Part shown: piece by piece, positions 37,211 through 46,335 of the stretch
How positions within the stretch are numbered: the first letter of the stretch is position 1
Layout of the letters: each line of letters begins with the position of its first letter
NCBI RefSeq assembly: GCF_002077695.1
Contig: NZ_MWUE01000016.1
Span: 1 to 64,000 of the forward strand
Reading direction: 5' to 3'
DNA: 64,000 nucleotides
DNA from: Pantoea latae
GTDB lineage: Bacteria; Pseudomonadota; Gammaproteobacteria; Enterobacterales; Enterobacteriaceae
The notes under the pieces: model-generated
Told to the model about the DNA's origin: nothing
Seen by the model: only the letters and a program-made list of their open reading frames with translations
The model's database searches: none
Position numbers and translations under genes: made by a program

Positions 37211-37720
37211 ATGGCGGACAATGAAAATCAGAGCCGGCACTATCCGGTGAAAGAGAATATGCGATGGCAACGGATTGAGTGGCGCATTCAGCACGCCGGT
37301 TTTGCGCTGCTGCTGCTGATCGTCCTCGCCGGCGCGGCGGGGCTATTTTCCAAGGGCTGGCTGAGCAATCAAAGCGTCACCAGCCCGGACAGCCGGCTGA
37401 GCGTCGACTACGAGCGCTTTGGCCGGCGCGAAAGTAATATGGATATGACGCTGCGGCTAAAACAGCTGCGCGGCGATTCGTACCAGCTTCAGCTGAGCGG
37501 CCCGCAGCTGGATAATATTCAGCTGCAAACGCTGCAGCCGCAGCCGGACGAGGCCTGGAGCACCGGCGACAGCCTGATGCTGCGCTGGCACCGGCGCGCC
37601 GATCAGCAGGAGGCGACGGTCTGGATCGGCACCCAGCCGCAGGATTTCGGCCGCTATCGCGTCACCGTCACGCTGGACGACGCCTCAAGCGTGCGCTTTA
37701 GCCAGTTTGTTTACCCTTAG
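37211..37720 (+). CDS. Single-span membrane protein of unknown function
   Basis: A 169-residue product. A cytoplasmic head (about 1-28) is followed by one transmembrane helix (AGFALLLLIVLAGAAGLF). The periplasmic domain of about 120 residues is rich in beta-strand patterns (MDMTLRLKQLRGDSYQLQLSG, EATVWIGTQP, RYRVTVTLDD). GAGGAA lies before the start. It is followed after 9 bp by a DUF421 gene, so the two are an operon and may form one membrane complex. The family was not recognised. Confidence 0.75.
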   Translation: MADNENQSRHYPVKENMRWQRIEWRIQHAGFALLLLIVLAGAAGLFSKGWLSNQSVTSPDSRLSVDYERFGRRESNMDMTLRLKQLRGDSYQLQLSGPQLDNIQLQTLQPQPDEAWSTGDSLMLRWHRRADQQEATVWIGTQPQDFGRYRVTVTLDDASSVRFSQFVYP

Positions 37721-37729
37721 GAGATCGAC

Positions 37730-38173
37730 ATGGAAACGGTTTTGCGCGCAGCCAGCATGTATCTGCTGTTAATGGTGGTGTTTAAAATCGCCGGACGCCG
37801 CACGCTGATGGAGATGACCTCGTTCGACCTGATCCTGCTGCTGATTATCAGCGAGGCGACGCAGCAGGCGCTGCTGGGGGATGATTTCTCCGTGACCGGC
37901 GCCGGGCTGACCATCGTCACGCTGATCGTGATCGATATCCTGTTTGGCGTGATGAAAACCCGCTTTCCGCGCATGGAGCGGCTGATCGACGGCTCTTCGC
38001 TGATTCTGGTGGAGGAGGGAAAGCTGCTGCGTCAGCGGGCGAAGCGCGCCGGCATCGACGAAGAGGATATTCTGCAAAGTGCGCGCAGCACGCAGGGTCT
38101 GGAGCGGCTGGACCAAATAAAGTTTGCCATTCTGGAGAAGACCGGCAAGATCTCCATCATTCCCAAAGAGTAA
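37730..38173 (+). CDS. DUF421/YetF-family membrane protein
   Basis: A 147-residue protein. Three N-terminal hydrophobic segments (about 5-75) include the family signature FKIAGRRTLMEMTSFDLILLLIISEA. A soluble C-terminal domain (about 85-147) has VEEGKLLRQRAKRAGIDEEDIL and LDQIKFAILEKTGKISIIPK. DUF421 proteins are widespread in spores and bacteria and lack a firm biochemical role. It is shorter than Bacillus YetF (about 230), as usual for proteobacterial members. It sits between an unknown membrane gene and yaiI. Confidence 0.85.
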   Translation: METVLRAASMYLLLMVVFKIAGRRTLMEMTSFDLILLLIISEATQQALLGDDFSVTGAGLTIVTLIVIDILFGVMKTRFPRMERLIDGSSLILVEEGKLLRQRAKRAGIDEEDILQSARSTQGLERLDQIKFAILEKTGKISIIPKE

Positions 38174-38182
38174 GGAAAGAAC

Positions 38183-38632
38183 ATGGTTATCTGGGTTGAT
38201 GCCGACGCCTGTCCCAACGTCATTAAAGAAGTGCTCTACCGCGCGGCGGACCGCACCCAAACGCAGGTGACCTTCGTCGCCAACCAGTCGCTGCGCGTGC
38301 CGCCGTCGCCCTGGCTGAAAACCCTGCGCGTGCCCGCCGGATTCGACGTGGCGGATAACGAAATCGTGAAGCGGGTAGAGGAGGGGGATCTGGTGATCAC
38401 CGCCGATATTCCACTGGCAGCGGAAGTGCTGGAGAAAGGCGGCGCGGCGCTTAATCCGCGCGGCGAGCGCTATTCGCCCGCCACCATCCGCGAAAAGCTC
38501 ACTATGCGCGACTTTATGGACACCATGCGCGCCAGCGGCGTGCAGACAGGCGGTCCGGCGGCCATGAGCCCGCGAGACCGCCAGCAGTTCGCCAACGCGC
38601 TCGACAGCTGGCTGACGCAGCGTCGACGCTGA
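38183..38632 (+). CDS. yaiI: UPF0178 protein YaiI
   Basis: A 149-residue cytoplasmic protein. It opens with [20 protein letters not shown], and [22 protein letters not shown] follows. The acidic residues DADxC and TxDxPLA resemble the metal-binding core of PIN-like nucleases, but function is unproven. It occupies the same position near proC and aroL as in E. coli. AAGGAA precedes the ATG, 9 bp after the DUF421 stop. Confidence 0.93.
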   Translation: MVIWVDADACPNVIKEVLYRAADRTQTQVTFVANQSLRVPPSPWLKTLRVPAGFDVADNEIVKRVEEGDLVITADIPLAAEVLEKGGAALNPRGERYSPATIREKLTMRDFMDTMRASGVQTGGPAAMSPRDRQQFANALDSWLTQRRR

Positions 38633-38634
38633 AC

Positions 38635-39330
38635 TCAGACGAAGCTGTCGTCGTCGTCGTTGAAGTCGTTAAAGCTGTCGTTGCCGAGATCGTTGAGGTC
38701 GTTGTTGTCCGCGTAGTTGTTGTCCCAGCCGTTGTTCTGGTCAAGGAAACCGCTGCCGCCGCTGTTAAAGGTGTCGAGATTCTCATCCACCTGCGGCAGC
38801 GGCGCGTCGGGTTCGTTGATAATGTTGACGATCTCCTCCGGCTGCGAGTGGTGGAACAGGCTGGTAAGCATATCCGCCATCACCACGCCGCCGGCAACGC
38901 CGACCGCCGTTTGCAGCGCGCCGCCGAGGAAGCCGGTGCCGCGCGACGGCGCCGCCGGGGCATTGTTGTACTGCGGCTGCTGCTGTTGCGGCGGCTGGGG
39001 GGCGTTGCTCCACGCCGACTGCGGCTGCTGAGGCTGTTGACGCGACCCGCCGCCGAACAGGCTCGACAGGAAGCCGCCGCTGCTCTGCTGTGGCTGCTGC
39101 TGCTGCTGCGCCACGCGGTTCTCCAGCTCGGTGATGCGATCGTTGAGCTTTTTCATCGCCGCTTCCTGAATCAGAATTGCCTGCGCCATATAGTAGGGCG
39201 CGCCGGGCTGCTGCTGCAGATGCTCTTTAATCAGCTGTTCCGCCGCCGCGTCACGCGGGCCGGTCTGGCTCTCGGCCTGTTTCAGACGGCTGAACAGACC
39301 CTCAATCAGTTGGTGTTCCTGGCTATACAT
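38635..39330 (-). CDS. DUF2076 domain-containing protein
   Basis: A 231-residue acidic protein. The N-terminal DUF2076 helical part (about 1-75) has SQEHQLIEGLFSRLKQAE and AQAILIQEAAMKKLNDRI. A Gln/Pro-rich linker follows. A short hydrophobic Gly-rich segment (GTGFLGGALQTAVGVAGGVVM, about 130-150) may insert in the membrane. A low-complexity tail rich in Asn/Asp ends in a run of aspartates. Function unknown. It is convergent with yaiI, with the stop codons 2 bp apart. Confidence 0.85.
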   Translation of the reverse strand: MYSQEHQLIEGLFSRLKQAESQTGPRDAAAEQLIKEHLQQQPGAPYYMAQAILIQEAAMKKLNDRITELENRVAQQQQQPQQSSGGFLSSLFGGGSRQQPQQPQSAWSNAPQPPQQQQPQYNNAPAAPSRGTGFLGGALQTAVGVAGGVVMADMLTSLFHHSQPEEIVNIINEPDAPLPQVDENLDTFNSGGSGFLDQNNGWDNNYADNNDLNDLGNDSFNDFNDDDDSFV

Positions 39331-39610
39331 AATGGCTCTCCTGTTGCGATAAATAAGTATATGGGGGCGGGGCGCGACAAAGTAAAATCCGCCAGGTAAG
39401 CAAATGTTGCCGCCGCTTGATTTAACGCGATCTGCACGAAATGCGCAGGGTTAACCGGTTAAAAATAAAGGAATTAGCCACTAAAGTCCGAAAAGGATGC
39501 GCATTTCTTGCTTCGCGGGTGGAGGCGCCAGCGGTTTCCAGTTATCATGCGTCGCATTAGTAAGCGATACATCGTCTTATCGAGCCTGCAACGGCGGAGG
39601 AACTGCCCAG

Positions 39611-40135
39611 ATGTCTCAACCCATTTACCTGATCGGCGCGCGCGGCTGCGGCAAAACCACCGTGGGCGAGGCCTTATCGCGCGCGCTGGGCTACGCCTTT
39701 CGCGACACCGATCACCATCTGCAGCTCAGCACGCAGCGCAGCGTGGCGCAGATTGTGGCGGATGAGGGTTGGGACGGTTTTCGCGCGCGCGAAACCGCGT
39801 CGCTGAAAGCTGTGACCGCCCCCGCCACGGTGATCGCCACCGGCGGCGGCATGGTGCTGGCGGAGCATAACCGTCGCTTTATGCGCGAGCATGGGCAGGT
39901 GATCTGGCTCAGCGCGCCGTCGCACATTCTGGCGCAGCGGCTGGAGAGCCAGCCCGAAGCGGCGCAGCGTCCTACGCTGACCGGCCGTCCTATCGCCGAA
40001 GAGATGGGCGATATTCTGCGCCAGCGCGCGCACCTCTACCGCGACGCCGCCCATCATGAAGTCAACGCCATGCAGAGCCCGGAGCGGGTGGTTGACGACA
40101 TCCTGCAGCAGCTTTCGCTGGCGCGCGCCAGCTAG
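39611..40135 (+). CDS. aroL: Shikimate kinase II
   Basis: Phosphorylates shikimate in the chorismate pathway. The 174-residue product has Walker [13 protein letters not shown], the shikimate-binding DTD and [16 protein letters not shown] and the lid RPTLTGRPI. It aligns with E. coli AroL from MSQPIYLIG; the longer upstream frame is rejected. GGAGG lies 11 nt before the ATG. yaiA follows, as in E. coli. I could not identify convincing TyrR or TrpR boxes upstream. Confidence 0.95.
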   Translation: MSQPIYLIGARGCGKTTVGEALSRALGYAFRDTDHHLQLSTQRSVAQIVADEGWDGFRARETASLKAVTAPATVIATGGGMVLAEHNRRFMREHGQVIWLSAPSHILAQRLESQPEAAQRPTLTGRPIAEEMGDILRQRAHLYRDAAHHEVNAMQSPERVVDDILQQLSLARAS

Positions 40136-40258
40136 CGGCCGCGCTTTTTCCTCAGAATTCTCCCGCTTTCCCGCCTGGGTTGCGCAGCCTGGCTATACTG
40201 ATCCTCAGACGGGAATCGTCTCGTCGTGTGGAATACGATCAGCCAGGAGGGATTGAAT

Positions 40259-40450
40259 ATGCCGACCAGACCACCTTATCCACGTGAAGCGCGCGTCGTC
40301 ACTGTCGAAAAAGGGCCGCCGGGCAGCACCGTGACATCATGGGAGTTACGCGCCGATCATCCATCGCCTAATACGTTAATTAGCGAGCATACGTCAGAAG
40401 CGGAAGCGCAGGATGCAAAAGTCCGTTATGAAGATGTGGAAAAAGAATAG
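40259..40450 (+). CDS. yaiA: YaiA family protein
   Basis: A 63-residue cytoplasmic protein, collinear with E. coli Yai[41 protein letters not shown] and [10 protein letters not shown]. Function unknown; in E. coli it is co-transcribed with aroL and aroM under TyrR. Here an IclR-OPT-DUF1177 block separates yaiA from aroM. AGGAGG precedes the ATG. Confidence 0.93.
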   Translation: MPTRPPYPREARVVTVEKGPPGSTVTSWELRADHPSPNTLISEHTSEAEAQDAKVRYEDVEKE

Positions 40451-40720
40451 GGCGATCTCTCTGGCAAGGACGCCAGCCAGAATTTAATTCACTCTCTGCT
40501 GCGATTTGCTGTTATTAACTGCCTCTCGGCAGCGAAGCTGTTATCCATTCTGCTATTTCTCTTATCTCCCCTATAAAATCATTTCTCTCCGCCGCTGCTC
40601 CGGTTATTTGACTACGCCACAGGCTCACTGACAAAAATTGACGCTTGACCCATTTTCCCCCGCGCTTTAGTTTTAACCCATCGACGCAGGAACTCAGTTC
40701 CATATAGTGAAACTTTCATT

Positions 40721-41482
40721 ATGACCACACTCGAAAACGCCGCCGCGGTGCTTAAGCTGTTTCAGCAAAAAGGCGTGACGCAGGGCAATCCCGGGCTGAC
40801 GTTTACCGATGTCGTCGAAGCGCTACGCCTGCCGAAAAGCACCGTGTCGCGTCTGCTGGCCACCATGGAAAGTCAGGGGATGCTGGAGCGCGATGCGGAG
40901 AGCCGCTGTTTTCATATCGGACGGGTGCTGCTGTCGGTCGCCGGACATTATCTCTCCGCGCCGCTGGTGGATAGCGCCGCGCCCGCCATGGCGCGGCTGG
41001 CGGATCAGACCGGCTGCATCGGCTATATCTCGCGTCTTGACGGTCGCGATCTGGTGGTGATGCGCATGTTTCACGGGCGTCACTTTACCCAGTTGGTGAC
41101 GCCGCCAGGCAGCCGCATGCTCGCCGCCGCCACCTCAACCGGGCGCGTGCTGCTGGCGCAGCTCAGCGAAGAGGAGGTGCGCCAGCGCTATCAGCCTGAC
41201 TGGCAGCCGTTACCGCCGAACTCGCCGCAAACGCTCGATGCGCTCTGCGCGCAGCTGGCGGCGATCCGCCAGCAGGGCTGGTCGCTGGCGCGTAACGAAA
41301 CGCTGCCCGGCATCAGTTCGCTGGCCGTCGCGCTGCATAATAAATTTCACGGCGATACGGTGGCGCTCTGCCTCTCGTTTCTCTCGCGAGAGGAGGCTCC
41401 GGGTTATCCGCCCGCGCTGCTCGACGAATTACGCATCACGGCCCGCGACGTGGCCGAAAAATATGGCGCAACGCCAGACTGA
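40721..41482 (+). CDS. IclR-family transcriptional regulator
   Basis: A 253-residue regulator. The winged helix (about 1-65) has AAAVLKLFQQKG and LRLPKSTVSRLLATMESQGML. The effector domain (about 80-250) follows, with LADQTGCIGYISRLDGRD and LPGISSLAVAL. It stands upstream of the OPT transporter, DUF1177 and aroM genes on the same strand, and probably controls them in response to a metabolite of that pathway. A terminator separates it from the transporter gene. Confidence 0.88.
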   Translation: MTTLENAAAVLKLFQQKGVTQGNPGLTFTDVVEALRLPKSTVSRLLATMESQGMLERDAESRCFHIGRVLLSVAGHYLSAPLVDSAAPAMARLADQTGCIGYISRLDGRDLVVMRMFHGRHFTQLVTPPGSRMLAAATSTGRVLLAQLSEEEVRQRYQPDWQPLPPNSPQTLDALCAQLAAIRQQGWSLARNETLPGISSLAVALHNKFHGDTVALCLSFLSREEAPGYPPALLDELRITARDVAEKYGATPD

Positions 41483-41529
41483 ATTCTCTTTTTTATCGGC
41501 GCAATACTTTCGCCACACCGGGAAAACAC

Positions 41530-41550
41530 CAGGCCTTCGGGCCTGTTTAT
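41530..41550 (+). terminator. Terminator of the IclR gene
   Basis: CAGGCC-TTCG-GGCCTG is followed by TTTATT. A second hairpin, GCGAGCC/GGCTCGC (41585-41605), lies in the transporter leader and might regulate it. Confidence 0.65.
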
Positions 41551-41648
41551 TCACACTCACGGACGAAATATAAAAACGACGTAAGCGAGCCTTATTCAGG
41601 CTCGCGAAGCGTCATTTCATTTCTACCGGCATTCCTGACGGGGACAGT

Positions 41649-43205
41649 ATGGAGAAGGTTAATCCAGTAAAGCAGGCTGGCGTGGCGATTGTATTAATTG
41701 CCCTGTCTGTGGCGGGCGCCATTATTGGCGTGCAGCTTATTACCACCATCGGCGTGACGCCGAACACCTCTATTATCGGCGCGCTGTTCGCGATGCTGCT
41801 GGCGCGTATTCCGCTGCAGGCGTTTCGCCGCTATCGCTCGATTGAAATTCAGAATCTCGCGCAGACCGCGATCTCTTCCGCTACCTTCGGCGCGGCGAAC
41901 AGTTTGCTGATGCCGATCGCGGTGCCCTGGGCGCTGGGTCAGCCGCAGCTGGTGCTGCCGATGTTTTGCGGCGTCAGCGCCGCGATGCTGCTGGACGCTT
42001 ATCTGCTCTACCGCCTGTTCGATACGCGTGTCTTTCCCGCCAGCAACGCCTGGCCGCCGGGCGTGGCCGCCGCCGAGGCGATTAAAGCGGGCGACCGGGG
42101 TGGCCGCCAGGCCTGGCTGCTGGCGGCGGGCATCGTCGGCGGCATCGTCGGTTCAATGCTGAAGATCCCGATGTCCGCCTTTGGCACCGCGTTTATCGGC
42201 AATATCTGGGCGCTGGGCATGCTGGGCGTCGGCTTTCTGGTGCGCGCCTATGCGCAACCGGTTGCCGGCATCGATATCAACGCGCTCTATCTGCCGCACG
42301 GCGTGATGGTCGGCGCGGGTCTGGTGGCGCTGATCCAGGTGGTGATGGTGATCCGCAGCCGCCGCCACGACGAGCAGAAGGTGAGCCGCGGCGGCAACGA
42401 GGTGAAGCGCGCCCTCGGCCTCGGCGGCGTAGGCTACCTGATTATTTCAGCGCTGCTGGCGCTGGCGGGCGGGCTGTGGAGCGAAATGAGCCTGCCGATG
42501 CTGCTGCTGTTCGTGCTTTACGCCGCGTTCGCCGCTTTCGTCCATGAGCTGATCGTCGGCATCGCCGCGATGCACTCCGGCTGGTTTCCGGCGTTTGCAG
42601 TGGCGCTGATCACCCTGATCGTCGGCATCCTGATTGGCTTTCCACCGCTGGCGCTCTGCCTGCTGTGCGGCTTCACCGCCGCCACCGGGCCCGCCTTCGC
42701 CGATATGGGATACGATCTGAAAGCGGGCTTTATTCTGCGCGGCAACGGCGCGGATCTGCAGCAGGAGCTGTGGGGTCGTCGCATTCAGCTGATCGCCGCG
42801 ATGATCGCCTTTCTGGTCTCTATTCCGGTGGTCTGGTTCGCCCATAACCTCTTCTTTGCGGAAAACCTGCTGCCGCCGGTGGCACGCGTCTACGCAAAAA
42901 CCATTCAGGCGGGCGCGGAGCCGGGCATCGCCGGCAGCCTGCTGATGTGGGCGATCCCAGGCGCCATTATTCAGCTGATCGGCGGGCCGAAACGCCAGCT
43001 CGGCGTGCTGCTCGCCACCGGCCTGCTGATCAATAACGCCATGGCCGGCTGGGCGGTGGTGGTCGGCATTGCGCTGCGCATCGTGATTATCCGCGTATGG
43101 GGCGAGCGCGGCCGCTCGCCGATGGAGGTGATGGCGGCGGGCTTTATCGCCGGCGACGCGCTCTATAGCTTCTTTCACTCGCTGTTTGCCAGCGGTAAAA
43201 AATAA
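41649..43205 (+). CDS. OPT-family oligopeptide/metallophore transporter
   Basis: A 518-residue inner-membrane protein with about 14 hydrophobic segments. It shows OPT/YSL-type features: IQLITTIGVTPNTSIIGALFAML-like start, NLAQTAISSATFGAANSLLMP, FPPLALCLLCGFTAATGPAFADMGYDLKAG, and the C-terminal PMEVMAAGFIAGDALYSFF. OPT carriers import short peptides or metal chelates with protons. DUF1177 and aroM follow closely (12 and 2 bp), so the substrate is probably processed by them. The ATG is preceded by a GACGGGGACAG sequence. Confidence 0.85.
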   Translation: MEKVNPVKQAGVAIVLIALSVAGAIIGVQLITTIGVTPNTSIIGALFAMLLARIPLQAFRRYRSIEIQNLAQTAISSATFGAANSLLMPIAVPWALGQPQLVLPMFCGVSAAMLLDAYLLYRLFDTRVFPASNAWPPGVAAAEAIKAGDRGGRQAWLLAAGIVGGIVGSMLKIPMSAFGTAFIGNIWALGMLGVGFLVRAYAQPVAGIDINALYLPHGVMVGAGLVALIQVVMVIRSRRHDEQKVSRGGNEVKRALGLGGVGYLIISALLALAGGLWSEMSLPMLLLFVLYAAFAAFVHELIVGIAAMHSGWFPAFAVALITLIVGILIGFPPLALCLLCGFTAATGPAFADMGYDLKAGFILRGNGADLQQELWGRRIQLIAAMIAFLVSIPVVWFAHNLFFAENLLPPVARVYAKTIQAGAEPGIAGSLLMWAIPGAIIQLIGGPKRQLGVLLATGLLINNAMAGWAVVVGIALRIVIIRVWGERGRSPMEVMAAGFIAGDALYSFFHSLFASGKK

Positions 43206-43217
43206 ATAAGGGATCCC

Positions 43218-44147
43218 ATGAGTCTGCAGCAGACGTTACAGGTATTTGAGTTATTCGACAGCGCGCTGGTCGACGGTCAGCAGGTAGTGGATCTGTTTGC
43301 CGCTTTCCCCGGCATCACCGCCAGCGTGAAGCGCGTCAGCGGACCTAAAGGGCGCACCGACTTCGTGCGCATCGATATTCCGGGCGCGCAGGGCAAAGCG
43401 GGCGGCGGCAGCGCGCCGACGCTGGGCATTATCGGCCGTCTTGGCGGCATCGGCGCGCGTCCGACGCGCATCGGCATGGTGTCCGACGCCGACGGCGCCG
43501 TCGCGGCGGTGACCAGCGCGCTGAAGCTGGCGGTGATGCAGAGCAAAGGCGACGTGCTGGCGGGCGACGTGATCGTCACCACCCATATCTGCCCGGATGC
43601 GCCGACGCGCCCGCACGAGCCGGTGGATTTTATGGATTCGCCTATCGACGACGTCACCATGAACGATAATGAGGTGGTGCAGGAGGTGGACGCCATCCTG
43701 TCGATCGATACCACCAAAGGCAACCGCATTATCAACCACAAGGGATTTGCGCTGTCGCCTACGGTAAAAGAGGGCTATATCCTGCGCGTGTCGGAAGATC
43801 TGCTGCGCATTATGGAGATGACCACCGGCCGTCCGGCGGTGACCTTCCCGATTACCACCCAGGATATTACCCCTTACGGCAACGGCATTTATCACCTCAA
43901 CAGCATTCTGCAGCCCTCAACCGCCACCGACGTGCCGGTGGTTGGCGTGGCGATCACCGCCGAGTCGGTGGTGCCGGGCTGCGGCACCGGCGCGAGCCAC
44001 GAAGTGGATATCGCGGCGGCGGCGAAGTTTGCGGTGGAAGTGGCAAAAGAGTTTGGCCGCGAAACCTGCCGTTTCTACGACGCAGACGAGTATGCGCGTC
44101 TGCTGACGCTGTACGGCAGCCTGAGTCACCTGCGTAAACGAGACTAA
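43218..44147 (+). CDS. DUF1177 domain-containing protein
   Basis: A 309-residue cytoplasmic protein of the DUF1177 family: TLGIIGRLGGIGARPTRIG, SDADGAVAAVTSALKLA, TTHICPDAPTRPHEPVDFM and FPITTQDITPYGNGIYHLN. The TTHIC-DAP stretch, with conserved His, Cys and Asp, suggests a metal site, perhaps an amidohydrolase or peptidase-like activity; no enzyme activity is established. It sits between OPT transporter and aroM with almost no gaps, an association seen in other bacteria. The role is inferred to be processing of the imported compound. Confidence 0.85.
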   Translation: MSLQQTLQVFELFDSALVDGQQVVDLFAAFPGITASVKRVSGPKGRTDFVRIDIPGAQGKAGGGSAPTLGIIGRLGGIGARPTRIGMVSDADGAVAAVTSALKLAVMQSKGDVLAGDVIVTTHICPDAPTRPHEPVDFMDSPIDDVTMNDNEVVQEVDAILSIDTTKGNRIINHKGFALSPTVKEGYILRVSEDLLRIMEMTTGRPAVTFPITTQDITPYGNGIYHLNSILQPSTATDVPVVGVAITAESVVPGCGTGASHEVDIAAAAKFAVEVAKEFGRETCRFYDADEYARLLTLYGSLSHLRKRD

Positions 44148-44149
44148 CA

Positions 44150-44827
44150 ATGACGAAATCCCTGGTTACCCTGACCATTGGTCAGTCGCCGCGCAGCGAT
44201 ATTATGCCGTTGCTGACCGCTTACTTGCCCGACGAGCAGACCGATCATGTCGGCCTGCTGGATGGGCTGAGCGAGGCGGAGATCGCCGCGCGTTTTGCCC
44301 CTGACGAGCAGGACGGCGTGCTGGTGTCGCGTCTGCGCAACGGCACCCAGGTGCGGCTGGCGACGGCAAAGGTTGAGCAGGGGCTGCAGGCCAAAATCAA
44401 CGCGCTGGAGGCGGAAGGCTACGACACCATCCTGCTGCTGTGCACCGGCGAGTTTGGCGCGCTGACGGCAAAAAGCGCGCTGCTGCTGGAGCCGGACCGC
44501 ATTATTCCGCCGCTGGTCTCCGCCATTGTGCATGACCATCAGGTCGGCATCGTGGTGCCGGTCGCGGAGCAGATCCAGCAGCAGGCGAATAAGTGGCGCA
44601 ATCTTCAGCGTCGCCCCTGTTTCGCCGTCGCCAGCCCCTATATTGCCGATAACGAGGCGCTGACCGACGCGGCGCTCTCGCTGCAGGAGCAGGGCGCGGA
44701 CGTGGTGGTGCTGGACTGCGTCGGCTATAACCAGATGCATCGCGACTTTTTACAGAAGCTGCTCGGCATTCCGGTGCTGCTCTCCAACGTGCTGGTGGCC
44801 AAACTGGCCGCCGAACTGATTGTCTGA
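44150..44827 (+). CDS. aroM: AroM family protein
   Basis: A 225-residue protein (same length as E. coli AroM) with SLVTLTIGQSPRSDIMPLL, DTILLLCTGEF, RIIPPLVSAIVHDHQVGIV, and the C-terminal DVVVLDCVGYNQMH. The fold is expected to resemble Asp/Glu racemases: the cysteines of LLCTGEF and LDCVGY are spaced like that family's catalytic pair. Function is unproven. The name reflects only its aroL neighbourhood. Here it is the third gene of an OPT-DUF1177-aroM operon. Confidence 0.9.
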   Translation: MTKSLVTLTIGQSPRSDIMPLLTAYLPDEQTDHVGLLDGLSEAEIAARFAPDEQDGVLVSRLRNGTQVRLATAKVEQGLQAKINALEAEGYDTILLLCTGEFGALTAKSALLLEPDRIIPPLVSAIVHDHQVGIVVPVAEQIQQQANKWRNLQRRPCFAVASPYIADNEALTDAALSLQEQGADVVVLDCVGYNQMHRDFLQKLLGIPVLLSNVLVAKLAAELIV

Positions 44828-44932
44828 TACCGGCGCGATCACAAACCAGGAGGCGAAGCTGCAATTCGCGTGACAGATCAGCGAGTTCGGCTCTACACTG
44901 CCAGCTACCTTAATGTGCTGTGAGGAAGTAAC

Positions 44933-45223
44933 ATGCTCAATGTTAGTGAGTATTTTGACGGAAAAGTGAAATCTATCGGTTTCGACAGTGCCAGCACCGG
45001 CCGCGCCAGCGTTGGCGTGATGGCGGAAGGCGAATACACCTTTGGCACGGCGCAGCCGGAAGAGATGACGGTAGTGAGCGGATCGCTGAAGGTGCTGCTG
45101 CCGGGCGAAACCGAGTGGCAATGGTTTGAAGCGGGCTCGGTGTTCAACGTGCCGGGCCACAGCGAGTTTCATCTGCAGGTGGGCGAGCCGAGTTCCTATC
45201 TCTGCCGTTACCTGAAAGACTAA
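44933..45223 (+). CDS. ppnP: Pyrimidine/purine nucleoside phosphorylase PpnP
   Basis: A 96-residue cupin formerly called YaiE. It phosphorolyses several nucleosides. [37 protein letters not shown] and [15 protein letters not shown] are nearly as in E. coli. It follows aroM as in E. coli, with its own leader and strong terminator. The predicted product is a small homodimer without a signal peptide. Confidence 0.95.
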   Translation: MLNVSEYFDGKVKSIGFDSASTGRASVGVMAEGEYTFGTAQPEEMTVVSGSLKVLLPGETEWQWFEAGSVFNVPGHSEFHLQVGEPSSYLCRYLKD

Positions 45224-45227
45224 AAAG

Positions 45228-45250
45228 AACGGGCCGCTCAGCGGCCCGTT
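45228..45250 (+). terminator. Terminator of ppnP
   Basis: A perfect 10-bp stem AACGGGCCGC/GCGGCCCGTT with loop TCA, 5 bp after the stop; the T-tract is interrupted (TTGCGTTT). Confidence 0.75.
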
Positions 45251-45278
45251 GCGTTTCTGGGGATCCGAGCGCGGTTTG

Positions 45279-46190
45279 TTAACGCTGCGCTTCGCCGCCC
45301 AGTGCTTCCACCAGATTGCTGGTCAGCGCGGCGAGTTCGCCGGTCATCAGAATAAAGTCGGCGTCGAAACGCTGGGCGAAATCTTCACGATCGATATCGT
45401 CGTTCTGCTCGCGCAGCGTCTCGCTGAACTTCAGGCGCTTCAGCGAGCCGTCGTCCGCCAGCACGAACTGGATGCGCTCCTGCCAGTCGAGCGCCAGTTT
45501 GGTCACCTGTTTGCCCGCTTCGATATGGTTGGCGATCTCGTCGCACACCAGATCCTGCTTTTTACAGCGGATCACGCCGCCATCTTCGAGGATCGCCTTC
45601 AGCTCCGCTTCGTCCATCAGGGCGAAACCGGCGGGCAGATCGCCGGAGCGTACCCACTCGGTCAGCGTCAGCTCGATCGGTTTCTCCAGCGTCAGCGGCA
45701 CCACCGGCAGCGAACCCAGGCTCTTGCGCAGCAGCGCCAGCGTGTCTTCCGCTTTTTTCGCGCTGGCGCAGTCGACCACGATCAGATTGTTGACGGTATC
45801 GATCCAGACAAAAGTCTGGCTGAGACGGCTAAAGGCGCGCGGCAGCAGGCTGTGCAGCACCTCATCCTTCAGGGAATCTTTCTCGGTTTTCTTCAGCTTG
45901 CGGCTCTGTTCCGCCTCCAGCTTGCCAATCTTCGCCTCCAGCGCCTGCTTGACCACCGGCGACGGCAGGATTTTTTCCTCTTTCCGCGCGCAAATCACGA
46001 TCTGGCCGTTGTTGACGTGGGTCAGCGCGTCGCTGCGGTTGCCCATCGGCGACACCCAGCCGGTTTTACTCATATCCTGGCTGCCGCAGGGCGAAAAGGT
46101 GTAAGCCTCAAGCTGTTTTTCCATGTCGTCTGCGGAGAGCGGGATCTCCCGGTTCAGACGATAAACCATCATATTTTTAAACCACAACAT
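45279..46190 (-). CDS. rdgC: Recombination-associated protein RdgC
   Basis: A ring-shaped DNA-binding protein that restrains RecA, 303 residues as in E. coli. [56 protein letters not shown] and [19 protein letters not shown] are diagnostic. The ATG at 46190 is chosen (AAGGAA upstream); a GTG lies one codon before. Divergent from mak. Confidence 0.96.
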   Translation of the reverse strand: MLWFKNMMVYRLNREIPLSADDMEKQLEAYTFSPCGSQDMSKTGWVSPMGNRSDALTHVNNGQIVICARKEEKILPSPVVKQALEAKIGKLEAEQSRKLKKTEKDSLKDEVLHSLLPRAFSRLSQTFVWIDTVNNLIVVDCASAKKAEDTLALLRKSLGSLPVVPLTLEKPIELTLTEWVRSGDLPAGFALMDEAELKAILEDGGVIRCKKQDLVCDEIANHIEAGKQVTKLALDWQERIQFVLADDGSLKRLKFSETLREQNDDIDREDFAQRFDADFILMTGELAALTSNLVEALGGEAQR

Positions 46191-46335
46191 CACAATTCCT
46201 TACCGGGCGCGCGATCTGGCGCACAAGTCGAGAGGTCAGCGCGCATGATAGCGAAACATCGCAGCGGTTTCATTGCCTTTCCCTGACGCCGCTCCTAATG
46301 TATCTCTCACCCTGCTGAATAATGAGGAATAACCC

